Assembly: GCF_904849725.1 (NCBI RefSeq)
Contig: NC_058520.1
Coordinates: forward strand, 534,740,083-534,804,082
DNA: 64,000 bases
Direction of reading: 5' to 3'
Origin: Hordeum vulgare subsp. vulgare
Taxonomy: Eukaryota; Streptophyta; Magnoliopsida; Poales; Poaceae
Position 1 is the stretch's first letter, and each line of letters opens with the position of its first letter. The notes under the pieces are model-generated. The model was not told the origin of the DNA. It was given only the letters and a program-made list of their open reading frames with translations, and did not search any database. Positions 1 to 11,070 of the stretch are shown here, in pieces. The position numbers and the translations under genes were made by a program.

Positions 1-366
1 TACAATAGCGGGACCTGGATGTACATATTGGATCCTACATATTCTACGAAGATCTTATCGGTTGAACCTCTGTGCCAAGGATTCATATAATCTCGTATGT
101 CATTCCCTTTGTCCTTTGGTATGTTACTTGACCGAGATTCGATCGTCGGTATCCGTATACCTATTTCAATCTCATTACCAGCAAGTCTCTTTACTCGTTC
201 CGTAATACAAGATCACGTGACTTACACTTAGTCACATTGCTTGCAAGGCTTGTTAGTGATGTTGTATTACCGAGTGGGCCCCGAGATACCTCTCGGTCAC
301 AAGGAGTGACAAATCCCAGTCTTGATCCATACTAACTCAAGGACACCTTCGGAGATACCTGTAAAG
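1..366 (-). repeat. Copia C 3' LTR, left segment
   Basis: This stretch matches 44838-45203 of the right-hand LTR nearly base for base. Both contain AATAGCGGGACCTGGATG, the segment around GTATGTCATTCCCTTTGTCC, and the end CTTCGGAGATACCTGTA. The match stops at 361-366, where element A starts, and resumes at 27182. Positions 362-366 (TAAAG) are the left copy of the target site duplication of A. The right-hand LTR has TAGAG at the same place uninterrupted, so it shows what the empty site looked like. Confidence 0.93.
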
Positions 367-1918
367 TGATATATCTCCAACGTATCCATAATTTTTGATG
401 GTTTCATGCTATTATCCTGTCAAATTTTGGATGTTTTGTATGCCTTTTATATCTTTTTTGGGACTAACCTATTAACTCAGTGCCAAGTGCCAGTTCCTGT
501 TTTTTCCGTGTTTTTGACCCTTTTCAAAGGAGGATTTTAAACGGAGTCCAAACGGAATAAAACTTCCGAAAATATTTTTTCCAAAACAGAAGAAGATCGG
601 GAAGCTTGAGAACCAAGGCAGGGGGCCACCAGGGACCCCCACAAACCCCTCAGCCGCGGCCAGGGGGGCCCGCGCCTCCCAGGCTTGTGGGCTCCTTGGG
701 CCACCTCTGCCCTAGGTCTTTCACCTATATATTCCCAATAATTTCATAAAAAATCAAGAGATCATCAAAAGTACTTTTCCGCCGCCGCAAGCTTGTGTCT
801 CCGCAAGATCCCATTTGGGGCACGTTCTGGTGCCCTGCCGGAGGGGGATTCGGATACGGAGGGCTTCTTCATGAACACCATGACCTCTCCGATGATGCGT
901 GAGTAGTTCACCATAGACCTACGGGTCCATAGCTAGTAGCTAGATGGCTTCTTCTCTCTCTTGGATCTTCAATACAAAGTTCTCCATGATCTTCATGGAG
1001 ATCTATCCGACGTAATCTTCTTTTGCGGTGTGTTTGTCGAGATCCGATGAATTGTGGATTTATGATCAGATTATCTATGAATCTTATATGAGTTTCTTCT
1101 GATCTCTCTTATGCATGATTTCATATCCTTGTAATTCTCTTCGAGTTGTGGGTTTTGTTTGGCCAGCTTGATCTATGATTCTTTCAATGGGAGAAGTGCT
1201 TGGTTTTGGGTTCATACTGTGCGGTGACCTCACACAATGACAGAAGGGGTAGCGAGGCACGCATCATGTTGTTGCCATCAAGGGTAAAAAGATGGGGTTT
1301 TCATCATTGGTTTGAGTTTATCCCTCTACATCATGTCATCTTGCTTAAGGCGTTACTCTGTTCGTCATGAACTCAATACACTAGGTCATGAACTCAATAC
1401 ACTAGATGCATGTTGGATAGTGGTCGATGTGTGGAGTAATAGTAGTAGATGCAGAAAGTATCGGTCTACTTTTCTCGGACGTGATGCCTATATATATGAT
1501 CATTGCCTTAGATATCGTCATGACTTTGTGCGGTTCTATCAATTGCTCGACAGTAATTTGTTCACCCACCGTAATATTTGCTATTTTGAGAGAAGCCTCT
1601 AGTGAACACTATGGCACCCGGGTCTACTTCACATCATATTTTCAGCCTTACACTTTTACTTCGTTGCACTTTCTGCCTTCAGATCTCATTTTGCAATCAA
1701 TCTTGAAGGGATTGACAACCCCTTTATAGCGTTGGGTGCAAGCTCGTTTGTGTTTGCGCACGTACTCTGGACTTGACGAGATTCTCCTACTGGATTGATA
1801 CCTTGGTTCTCAAACTGAGGGAAATACTTACTGCTCCTCTGCTGCATCACCCTTTCCTCTTCAAGGGAAAAACCAACGCAGGCTCAAGAGAAGACAGAAG
1901 ATTTCTGTCGCCGTAGCA
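367..1918 (+). repeat. 5' LTR of element A
   Basis: The LTR begins TGATATATCTCCAACGTATC (a decayed TGATACGTCTCC) and ends GTAGCA, 1,552 bp. It aligns along its length with the 3' LTR starting at 15778, and the last part (from about 1706) aligns with 26958-27176. A GC-rich palindromic segment lies at about 615-715 and a TATA-like run (CTATATATTCCC) at 724-735, where the core promoter would be expected. It is adjacent to the primer-binding site on its right and to the TSD on its left. Confidence 0.9.
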
Positions 1919-2177
1919 AAAGGATTTCTGGTGCCGTTGCGGGGGAGGATCAAGTCAAGAACTCATCCAAGTAAGTGTCGCAAACTCATCTCTTGCATTT
2001 ACCTTTTTTGCCTCTCGTTTTCCTCTCCCCCACTTCTGAAAAATAAAAATTTACAAATTTTTTTGCCTTTTTCGTTTGCCTTTTTCGTTCGCCCTTTTCT
2101 CTCACTTGCTTTCTGTTCGCTTGTGTGCTATGTGCCTTCAATATGCTTTCATCTTCGCTTGCTAAAAATCTAGTGAT
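1919..2177 (+). promoter_or_regulatory. Primer-binding site and leader of element A
   Basis: Just after the LTR, at about 1928-1946, is TCTGGTGCCGTTGCGGGGG. It resembles TGGCGCCGTTGCCGGGGA, which is complementary to the 3' end of plant tRNA-Asp and would prime minus-strand DNA synthesis. The rest of the interval is a pyrimidine-rich leader without an ORF, up to the ATG at 2178. Confidence 0.75.
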
Positions 2178-2936
2178 ATGGATCCTCATCTACTTGCTAA
2201 TCTCTTTAAGAGATCCAATTATGTTGATCCAATTGCTAGTGAATTGAGTGCACTTGACTTTCTCTATGAAGTTTTGCTTGAGATGCGTGAATCTGAAAAT
2301 CGTGATGAAGAAATTTATGAAGTGATTCACGAGGGCTCCTTGAATGAAAAGCATGATTGCAATGGTTTCACTATAAATTCTATTAGTGACAATCGTGCTA
2401 AAAATATGCAAAACCCTAAGCTTGGGGATGCTAGTTTTGCTATGTCCACTACTTGTTGCAATGATCATGATTGGGGTAATGATTTTTATTATGATCTTGA
2501 AAATTTGTTTAAACCTCATGATGAATATGATATTTGCAATAATATTGAAAGTGGGTTTGGAGAAGTCATGACTTTAGTTGATGATAATCCCACTATTTTT
2601 GAAGTGTGTCAACTTTGCATGCATGTGGATTATGAAAAGAATGTCCTTTGTGATAGCTATATTGTTGAATTTGATTTTGATACCATATGTAATTGCTACG
2701 ACAGAGGAAAATATTGTGGTAGAGACTTTCATGTTACCAAATTACCTCTCGTTATGTGGAGATTGCTATTGTCTCTTTCTTCTTCCTTGCATTTGATAAC
2801 TATTGGTTGTCTTGACAATCTATTTTCCTATAAAATTCCTATGCATAGGAAGTATGTTAGACTTAGATATGTTTGTCACATGTTTCATGGTGCTCTCTTC
2901 GTGTCCGATTGCTATCTTTTATGTGAGCATCATTGA
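2178..2936 (+). CDS. 252-residue ORF of unknown function carried by non-autonomous element A
   Basis: This is the only substantial ORF of element A and it is unbroken from ATG to stop. The protein is acidic in its first half (for example LLEMRESENRDEEIYEVIHE near residues 33-52), then contains scattered cysteines and histidines (CCNDHD near 93, CQLCMHVDYEK near 144). It ends in a hydrophobic to basic C-terminal third with possible membrane-type stretches (about residues 196-212). I see no zinc knuckle, DTG/DSG protease site, YxDD or DDE signature, so it is not a recognisable gag or pol product. Very similar ORFs recur in Triticeae repeats as far as I recall, always without an assigned function. 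It occupies the place where sibling element B has gag-protease. It begins about 260 bp after the LTR, so an LTR-started transcript would reach it first. The start ATG is the first in frame. Real expression is not shown by the sequence. Confidence 0.65.
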   Translation: MDPHLLANLFKRSNYVDPIASELSALDFLYEVLLEMRESENRDEEIYEVIHEGSLNEKHDCNGFTINSISDNRAKNMQNPKLGDASFAMSTTCCNDHDWGNDFYYDLENLFKPHDEYDICNNIESGFGEVMTLVDDNPTIFEVCQLCMHVDYEKNVLCDSYIVEFDFDTICNCYDRGKYCGRDFHVTKLPLVMWRLLLSLSSSLHLITIGCLDNLFSYKIPMHRKYVRLRYVCHMFHGALFVSDCYLLCEHH

Positions 2937-4664
2937 ATTATCAATGCCTAGCTAAGGGCGTTAAACAATAGCGCTTGTTGGGAGGCAACCCAATGAATTT
3001 ATCTGTTTGCTTTCTGTTTTGTTGCGTCCACACCATCATAATTCTGTTATGATTGTGTTTTTTGTGTTTCTTTTTTTGTTTGAGCCAAGCAAAACCTTTA
3101 TGACTAGTCTTGGTGATGGTTGTTTGATCCTGCTGGAAAAAGATAAAAACTTTCTGCTCACGAGATTATTTTTCATTTTTATTCAGAAAGAGATTTTGAG
3201 TTGATTCTTTTTGCTGCTGGTTGATATGCCTTTTTCCCAGGAATTCGTAATTTTTCAGAATTTTCGAGGTACATAAGTATACAAAGTATACAGACTGGTA
3301 CAGACTGGTTTGTTTTTGACAGATTCTGTTTTTTGTTGAGTTGGTTGCTTGTTTTGATGAAACTATGGATAGTATCGGGGGGGGGGGGTACTAGCCATGA
3401 AAAAGTGAGAATACAGTAATCTAACACCAATATAAATTGAAACTAAGATTGCTACAGTACCTAAAGAGGTGGTAGTTTGTTTTCTTGTGCTAATGATATC
3501 ACGAGTTTCTGTTTAAGTTTTGTGTTGTGAAGTTTTCAAGTTCTGGGTGATGTTCTCATGGACAAAGGGATAAAGAGTGGAAAGAGATCAAGCTTGGGGA
3601 TGACCAAGGCATCCCAAGCCAAATTCAAGGACACCAAAAAGCCTAAGCTTGGGGATGCCCCCGGAAGGCATCCCCTCTTTCGTCTTCAATCCATCGGTAA
3701 CATTACTTAGAGCTATATTTTTATTCACCACATGATATGTGTTTTGCTTGGAGCGTCTTGTATCGTAGGAGTATTTTCTTTTGGTTGTGTCACAATCATC
3801 CTTGCTGCACACCTTTTTAGAGAGACATTCACTCATCGTGATTTTGCTAGAATGTTCATCGTGCTTCACTTATATCTTTTGAGCTAGATAATTTTGCTCT
3901 ATGGGCTTCACTTAGATCTTTTAGAGCACGGCTGTGCGTAACTTGGTAGTTGGCTTGTGCTATGAAAGTAGTCCCAAAGGTGATAGGTACCCAAAGAGGA
4001 TACAAAAACTTCCATCTTCATGTGCATTGAGTAGAAAGAGAAGTTTTGATTCCTCTCAATTAGTTTTGAGACGTGGATTTTGTAATATTAAGAGTTATGT
4101 TAGTAGGGTGTTGTGAATCTAGAAATACTTGTGTTGAAGTTAGTGATTCCCGTAGCATGCACGTATGGTGAACCGCTATGTTAGGAAGTCGGAGCATAAT
4201 TGATCTATTGATTGTCATCCTTTGTGTTGCGGTCGGGATCGCGCGATGGTTAACCCCTACCAACCCTTCCCCTAGGAGTAAGCGTTTAGCACTTTGTTTC
4301 GATTACTAATAAAAAAATTCGCAACAAGTATGTGAGTTCTTCATGACTAATGTGAGTCCATGGTATAGATGCACTTTCACCTTCCACCATTGCTAGCCTC
4401 TCTAGTGTCGCGCAATTCTCGCGGGTGCACAAACCCACCATATGCCTTCCTCAAAATAGCCACCATACCTACCTACTATGGCATTTTCATAGCCATTCCG
4501 AGATATATTGCCATGCAACTCCCACCGTTCCGTCTCATGACTAGTGCCGTCATTCTCATATTGCCATTGCATGATCGTAAGATAGCTAGCGAGATGTTTC
4601 AACGTCATACGCCAAGCTAGATTGTTGCACATCCCGGTACACTGCCGCAGGCATTTCCTATAGA
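2937..4664 (+). other. Non-coding 3' region of element A, first part
   Basis: No credible coding sequence is seen here. The stretch opens with GGGCGTTAAACAATAGCGCT and GGGAGGCAACCCAA, which recur inverted in element B near 22970-23010, so the two elements share this 3' region. A run of ten G residues lies at about 3378-3387. At 3589-3680 there are repeated copies of AAGCTTGGGGATG with inverted partners (GGCATCCC). The interval is cut at 4669 by the insertion of element F and continues at 14829. Confidence 0.7.
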
Positions 4665-4669
4665 GTCAT

Positions 4670-6196
4670 TGATGACACACAAGTATAGGGGATCAATTGT
4701 AGTCCTTTTGATAAGTAAGAGTGTTGAACCCAATGAGGAGGAGAAGGCTCTGATAAACGGTTTTCAGCAAGGTAATAACTGCAAGCACTGAAAGTAGCGG
4801 TAACAAGTGATGGTGTAGTGAGGTGAAACGTAGCAAGCGAAAAGTAACAAGTAACAAGTAGTAGCAACGGTGCAGCAAGTGGCCCAATCCCTTTTGTAGC
4901 AAGGGACAAGCCTGAACAAAGTCTTATAAGAGGAAAAAAGCTCCCGAGGACACACGGGAATTTCTGTCATGCTAGTTTCATCATGTTCATATGATTCGCG
5001 TTCGTTACTTTGATAGTTTGATATGTGGGTGGACCGGCGCTTGGGTACTGCCCTTACTTGGACAAGCATCTCACTTATGATTAACCCCTCTCGCAAGCAT
5101 CCGCAACTACGAAAGAAGAATTAAGACAACGTCTAACCATAGCATTGAACTAGTGGATCCAAATCAGCCCCTTACGAAGCAACACATAGACTGGGGTTTA
5201 AGCTTCTGTCACTCTAGCAACCCATCATCTACTTACTACTCCTCAATGCCTTCCTCTAGGCCCAAATATGGTGAAGTGTTATGTAGTCGACGTTCACATA
5301 ACACCTCTAGAGGAAAAACAACATACAACATATCAAAATACCGAAAGAATACCAAATTCACATGACTATTATTAGCATGACTTGTCCCATGTCCTCAGGA
5401 ACAAAATTAACTACTCACAAAGCATAATCATAATCATGATCGGAGGTGTAATGAATAGCATTAAGGATCTGAACACAAACTATTCCACCAAGTAATCCAA
5501 CTAGCATCAACTACAAAGAGTAATCAACACTACTAGCAACCTTACAAGTACCAATCGGAGTCGCGAGACGGAGATTGGTTACAAGAGATGAACTAGGGTT
5601 TGGAGAGGAGATGGTGCTGATGAATATGTTGATGGAGATGCCTCCCCTCCGACGAGAGGAGTGTTGGTGATGACGATGGCGATGATTTCCCCCTCTGGGA
5701 GGGAAGTTTCCCCGACAGGATCGTCCTGCCGGAGCTCTAGATTGGATCTGCTCAAGTTCCGCCTCGTGGCGGCGGCGAATCCACAAAAAAGCTCCACCTT
5801 GATTTTTTCCGGACGAAACCCTTCGTATAGCAAAAGAGGGGCCAGTGGGCCAGCAGGGTGCCCACAAGCCCTGTTGCCGCGGCTAGGGGGGTAGGCCGCG
5901 ACAACCAGGCTTGTGGGCCCCTGGTTGCTCCCCTCTGACACTTCTTTCGACTAGTATTTTTTATATATTCCCAAAAAAATCCACGTTGATTTTCAGGGCA
6001 TTTGGAGTTGCGCAGAATAGAGGACTCACACTTGCTCCTTTTCCAGTCCAGAATTCGAGCTGTCGGTAATCTCCCTCTTCAAATAAACCTTGCAAAATAA
6101 GAGAGAAAAGGCATAAGTATGGTTCCACAAAGTATAATAACAGTCCATAAAGCGATAAATATCAACATGAAAGCATGATGCAAAATGGACGCATCA
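4670..6196 (-). repeat. 3' LTR of element F
   Basis: It is 1,527 bp, from TGATGACACACAAGTATAGG to the end TGGACGCATCA. It matches the right LTR 13295-14823 closely, with scattered substitutions and a few small indels, which points to a fairly recent insertion compared with the outer layers. The GC-rich block near 5690-5920 contains inverted parts (CCACAAGCC ... GGCTTGTGG). Confidence 0.93.
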
Positions 6197-7730
6197 ACTC
6201 CCCCAAGCTTAGACCTCGCTTGTCCTCAAGCGAAAACCAAGACCCAAAACATGTCACCATGTTTAGGGGTGAAGGTGTCGAAAAAACATAGTACGGACAT
6301 GAGGGCATCATGATCACACATAGAACAACAATACATCATAGAGATTCTTATGGGAAAGTAACAATTCCTTCACAAAGCAAAGTATGAAACAAAAACCTTA
6401 CCGAGAAGTAGCCAACAACAGTCCATAGTCATTGAAGCAATTGCAATTTATCATATTATCAGAAAGAGTCAAATAAGAGCTTGCAAAGCAAATCCACATA
6501 CTCAATCATCTCTTTTTGTTTTCCACAATTGTTAAAACTCATGTGGTACTCATGGTATCAAAGTTTCAGTTGGACACAGAGAAAGATAGGGGCTCATAAT
6601 TTTGCCTCCCAACCATTTACCTCAAGGGTAAAGTCAACAATAATAAAGCATAAGTACTCAACTCCAAGTTGATATATGAATATAGATCTTTCCCAAGCAT
6701 ATGACGTTCACCAAGAAAAAGGCTAAATAAGGAATTGGTGAGGATCACCATGACTCTTACAAAGGTAAAAAGTAAAGGTACAAGAAAGGCCCTTCGCAGA
6801 GGGAAGCAGAGGTTGTCATGCGCTTTTGAGGTTTGGATGCGTGTCCTCTTAGTGTAGAGGAATGTCACTTTATATTGCCTCGTGTGATAAAGAACTTTAT
6901 TATGCAGTCTGTCACTTTTATGTCTTCCTCATCACAGGTTCGTACAAAGCTTATTTTCCACACACTAATAGATCATACATATTAGAGAGCAAATTATATT
7001 GCTTGCACCGATGACAACTTACTTGAGGGATCTTATTCAATCCATAGGTAGGTATGGTGGACACTCATGGCAAAACTAGGTTGAAGGTTTATGGCTGCAC
7101 AAGTAATATCTCTACTTGGTGGGGAGTCTTGGCTAATATGAGGTGGAAGCAATCGTCACATTCTAAGGGATCTCTAATCATATAACATTGTTCAGAGCTA
7201 AGCAAACACAATTCATTATGTTGTCTTCCTTGTCCAACATCTACTTCTAGGCATGCAATAGTTTGGTGAGTGCTCACAATTGTAGAAAGTGTCTAGGATG
7301 ATATATTTATATGTGAACCTCTCTTTCCTTATTACTTATTATTAATTGCAACAATGACTGGGGTCTATGTTGGTCTATTCTCAACAAGTTTCAATCATCA
7401 TACTTGTTATATGTGAAGCTATCACTTTCCATAAGATCATCTCATGATCTTTCATGCTATCGTTCTTTTCATACTTTTGATCACGGCACAAAGCAAAGCC
7501 CTCGACTAAGATACTCTTTATTATATAGCTCACAAGCTCGAATACATCGGGGGAGACACAAGGCAAAAGACTCAAACTAAACACTGAAGACTTATTCCAC
7601 TAAGAGAAGAAATAAAACTGAAAAGGAAAGAACTAAAACAAAGGTAAAAGCAAAAGATATAAAGGTGATACGATACCAGGACAACTCCCCCAAGATTGGC
7701 ATAAGCCAAGGGAGTTGCCCTTACCAATGC
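6197..7730 (-). other. Polypurine tract and non-coding 3' internal region of element F
   Basis: Next to the LTR the minus strand reads AAGCTTGGGGGAGTTGATGC across the junction, a purine-rich tract fit to prime plus-strand DNA synthesis. A second similar tract, CTTGGGGGAGT on the minus strand, is at about 7684-7696. The remainder is A/T-rich sequence with no ORF I would support. Confidence 0.7.
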
Positions 7731-8066
7731 TTAGTTGTCTTCCTTTGGTGGTGATGGTGGTGTTGTTGTTGAAGTAGTCTTTGCCTTTGATTCCAAGAGA
7801 GCTATCAATCTTTGATTTATACCTTTGAGATCTGCGACATGGTTTTCCAGCAAAACAACTTGACGAGAAAGGGAAATATTGCGAGCACGAGTTGTTTCAC
7901 AGAACCTCAAGAGTTCAATCAAGGATGGAGGCAGCACGTGGAGGAAGGATTGGAGAAAATCTACTCCTTCAACGTCTTCGATGTTGAACATAGGTTGAAC
8001 TTCCTCCCTAGCTTGGGTTTGCTCCTTAGTTTTGTCCCTGGCTTCCGTGACTTCTACTCTTTTCAT
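7731..8066 (-). CDS. Small accessory ORF downstream of pol in element F, predicted coiled coil
   Basis: This 111-residue ORF is on the same strand as gag-pol, about 380 bp beyond the integrase stop. The reading frame stays open upstream of the first ATG for about 20 more codons. The N-terminal half is charged (KRVEVTEARDKTKEQTQARE). The middle contains heptad-like hydrophobic spacing suggesting a coiled coil (ISLSRQVVLLENHVADLKGI, about residues 64-83), and the tail is Pro/Thr-rich (TTTPPSPPKEDN). No Gypsy pol domain is recognisable. It could be an extra 3' ORF translated from a spliced or internal transcript, or a chance ORF; the heptad pattern and same-strand position favour the former mildly. 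Function unknown. Confidence 0.4.
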   Translation of the reverse strand: MKRVEVTEARDKTKEQTQAREEVQPMFNIEDVEGVDFLQSFLHVLPPSLIELLRFCETTRARNISLSRQVVLLENHVADLKGINQRLIALLESKAKTTSTTTPPSPPKEDN

Positions 8067-8442
8067 ATCAGCATCTACTTCTTCATGAACTTGAGGGAGA
8101 TTATTCTCCCCACAGATTACTGAGACATCTTTTCTCTAAATCTACGGCACACAACAGGCTCGAAACGAAAACAAAGAAAAACTACGCGATACGGAGATCA
8201 AAACCCTCGAGCGTATATATAATGATTTTTTCTGGACCAGAAGGAGTGCTTCGCAAGAAAACGGAGTTTGGGAGGCACACGAGGTGCCCACAAGCCGTGT
8301 TGCCACGGCCAGGGGGAGGTCGCGGCAACCAAGCTTGTGGCCGCCTCGTGCACTCTCCGGACTGCTTTTTGTTTTTCTAATTTTCCAAAAAATTCCAAAA
8401 CTGAGAAAATTTCCTATTGGAAAAGTTTCGGAGTCCAATTAC
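8067..8442 (-). other. GC-rich LTR-like spacer between integrase and the accessory ORF in element F
   Basis: A block at about 8265-8370 is GC-rich and palindromic (CCCACAAGCC ... AAGCTTGTGG around GCCACGGCCAGGGGGAGG). It resembles the GC-rich block of the LTRs at 5850-5925 and 14480-14560. Flanking it are runs like ATTTTCCAAAAAATTCC and a TATA-like CGTATATATAATG at 8211-8223. No coding function is supported. Confidence 0.5.
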
Positions 8443-9435
8443 TTACCGAAACAGATACCTCTTCGTTTTAGGGTCTGAAACAGGCTGATAAACATCCCTT
8501 ATGTACTCCTCTGGAGTTATGATATTGATGATATTGGTCTCAACATTTATGGGAGTGCGAGAGATGTAATGCTTTATTCTTTGCCCATTTACCACTCTAG
8601 AAAAATTACCTTCCGTGTTATTGATTTTGATGGCACCGGAACGATATACATCCTCGACAACGTAGGGACCTTCCCATTTAGAGAGAAGCTTGCCTGCGAA
8701 GAATCTGAAACGAGAATTGTATAGCAGGACATAATCACCTACATTGAACTCTCGTTTTTGTATTCTTTTATCGTGCCATCTCTTAACCTTTTCCTTGAAC
8801 AACTTGGCATTCTCATATGCCTGGGCCCTCCATTCATCTAATGAGATGATATCAAACAACCGCTTCTCACCGACAAGTTTGAAATCCAAGTTGAGCTCTT
8901 TGATTGCCCAATAAGCTTTGTGTTCCACCTGAAGAGGTAAATGACAGGCCTTACCGTAAACCATTTTATACGGCGACACGCCCATGGGATTCTTATCAAT
9001 AGTCCTATAAGCCCATAGTGCATCATCAAGTTTGCTAGACCAATTCTTTCGAGACCTATTGACGGTGTTTTGTAAGATCAATTTGATCTCCCTATTACTC
9101 AACTCCACTTGACCATTAGACTGAGGATGATAAGGAGATGCAACTCTATGGTTGACATCATACTTAGCGAGCATCTTGCAGAAAACACCATGGATGAAGT
9201 GTGAACCGCCATCAGTCATCAGATATCTAGGGACTCCAAATCTTGGGAAAATGACTTCTTTAAGCATCTTAATAGAGGTGTGGTGATCAGCATTTTTAGT
9301 GGGGATAGCCTCTATCCACTTAGTGACATAATCCACAGCAACTAAGATGTGAGTATACCCATTGGAACTTGGGAAATGTCCCATATAATCAAAGCCCCAG
9401 ACATCAAATGGTTCAATGACAAGTGAATAGTTCAT
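8443..9435 (-). pseudogene. Integrase core and C-terminus of F pol
   Basis: This ORF holds the catalytic integrase domain that inserts the element cDNA. DDE-type residues are visible: D in VWGFDYMG (about residue 16), D in LMTDGGSHF (about 75) and E in GQVELSNREIK (about 112), with HPQSNGQ just before the last. The tail has the usual Gypsy GDYVLLYNSR...LLSKWEGPYVV segment. It overlaps the upstream zinc-finger ORF by 4 bp in another frame, so a frameshift separates what was one polyprotein. The catalytic part itself looks intact. It would act inside virus-like particles and the nucleus. Confidence 0.9.
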
Positions 9436-9707
9436 AGGTATTCCTGACGCTTACTGATATTCCCTATTCTTTGGCATTCGTCACAAGACAAGACAAACTT
9501 ACGGGCATCCTTGAAGAGAGTGGGCCAATAGAAACCTGATTGCAATACCTTATGAGCAGTTCTGTCTCCAGCATGGTGTCCTCCGTAGGCTTCGGAATGA
9601 CACTTCTGCAGGATCTGTCCCTGTTCATGTTCAGGCACACAATGTCTAATAACACCATCTACTCCTTCCTTATAAAGGTGAGGATCATCCCAGAAGTAGT
9701 GTCTCAA
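9432..9707 (-). pseudogene. Integrase N-terminal zinc-binding region of F pol
   Basis: The 91-residue frame shows the HHCC zinc-binding region of Gypsy integrases: H in CHSEAYGGHHAGDRTAHKVL followed by FYWPTLFKDARKFVLSCDECQRIGN. It lies between RNase H and the integrase core, where it belongs, but is out of frame with both neighbours (4-bp overlaps at each end), so the polyprotein is split by frameshifts. Confidence 0.85.
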
Positions 9708-10762
9708 ATCAAAGAAGAATTTCTTCTTTTGCTGGTGGTGAAACTGGGTGGTATGTATTTGGCTACGATATAGTTTCCGTAATCAGCATACCACGGTGCA
9801 CTATGTGAAGTGCGGATGACATTAAATTGCTCATCCGGAAAGCTGTCATCAATAGGTCGTGGGTCATCAAGGACATTCTCTAGCCTAGACAAGTTATCTG
9901 CCACAGGGTTATCAGCACCCTTTCGGTCAACAACGTGCAAATCAAACTCCTGTAGCAGGAGAACCCATCTGATTAGCCTAGGCTTAGCATCCTTCTTCTC
10001 CATAAGGTACCTAATAGCAGCATGATCAGAGTGAATAGTGACTTTAGAGTCAACTATATAAGATCTGAACTTTTCACATGCAAACACGACTGCTAAAAAC
10101 TCCTTCTCCGTAGTGGCATAGTTTCTTTGGGCATCGTCTAGAGTTTTACTAGCGTAGTGAATGACATTCAACTTATTCTCAACTCTTTGTCCTAGAACAA
10201 CAGCAACAGCATAATCACTAGCGTCGCACATGATTTCAAAGGGCAAGTTCCAATCAGGTTGTTGAACAATAGTTGTAGTTATTAAGGCCTTCTTAAGTAT
10301 TTCGAAAGCTTCCTCACAATCCTCATCAAAAACAAAAGGAACATCCTTCTGCAAGAGGTTCGTAAGAGGCCTAGAAATCTTAGAGAAGTCTTTAATGAAC
10401 CTTCTATAGAAACCAGCATGACCTCGGAAACTTCGTATACCTCTAATATCTGTGGGGCAAGGCATTTTCTCAATTGCATCTACCTTAGCCTTATCAACTT
10501 CAATGCCTTTCTCAGAGATTTTGTGTCCTAAGACGATGCCTTCATTAACCATGAAGTGGCACTTCTCCCAGTTCAAGACGAGGTTGGTATCTTTGCATCT
10601 CTGTAAGACTCGATCAAGGTTGCTGAGGCAATCGTCAAAGGAAGAACCGTAAATGGAGAAATCATCCATGAAAACCTCAACAATCTTTTCACAAAAGTCA
10701 GAGAATATAGCCATCATACATCTTTGAAAGGTTGCAGGTGCATTGCATAAGCCAAAAGGCAT
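9704..10762 (-). pseudogene. Reverse transcriptase palm and RNase H of F pol
   Basis: The frame opens in the RT palm at [20 protein letters not shown] and holds the catalytic motif as [10 protein letters not shown] (about residues 30-39). It continues through the thumb ([20 protein letters not shown]) into RNase H, with [31 protein letters not shown] and [11 protein letters not shown] supplying the acidic residues. It copies element RNA into DNA and degrades the RNA. The N-terminal fingers are in the broken stretch to the right. Confidence 0.92.
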
Positions 10763-11070
10763 ACGTCTATATGCAAAGGTACCGAAGGGGAGGTGAAAGT
10801 GGTTTTCTCCTAATCAGATTGTGCAACAGGTATTTGCGAGAAGCCTGAATGACCATCTAGAAAGCAGAAGTGTGTGTGTTTAGATAGCCTTTCTAGCATT
10901 TGGTCGATAAACGGCAAAGGATAATGGTCTTTCCTGGTTGCCTTGTTCAGTTTCCGGAAGTCTATCACCATCCTATAGCCAGTAATAATCCTCTATGGGA
11001 TTAGTTCATTCTTATCATTAGGAACGACGGTGATACCTCCCTTCTTAGGTACGCAATGTACTGGACTTAC
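10763..11070 (-). pseudogene. Broken N-terminal RT segment of F pol
   Basis: Between the gag-protease ORF and the RT palm the minus strand still encodes RT finger motifs (VHCVPKKGGITVV, then MVIDFRKLNKATRKDHYPLP and CFLDGHSGF). They are interrupted by three in-frame stop codons and a frameshift near 10790-10800. At least one stop looks like a TGG-to-TAG change. This is the clearest evidence that F cannot make its own reverse transcriptase. Confidence 0.85.

Noticed and set aside
7089..7584. Two short minus-strand frames in the F 3' region
   Set aside because: No domain and no continuity with the accessory ORF; left out.
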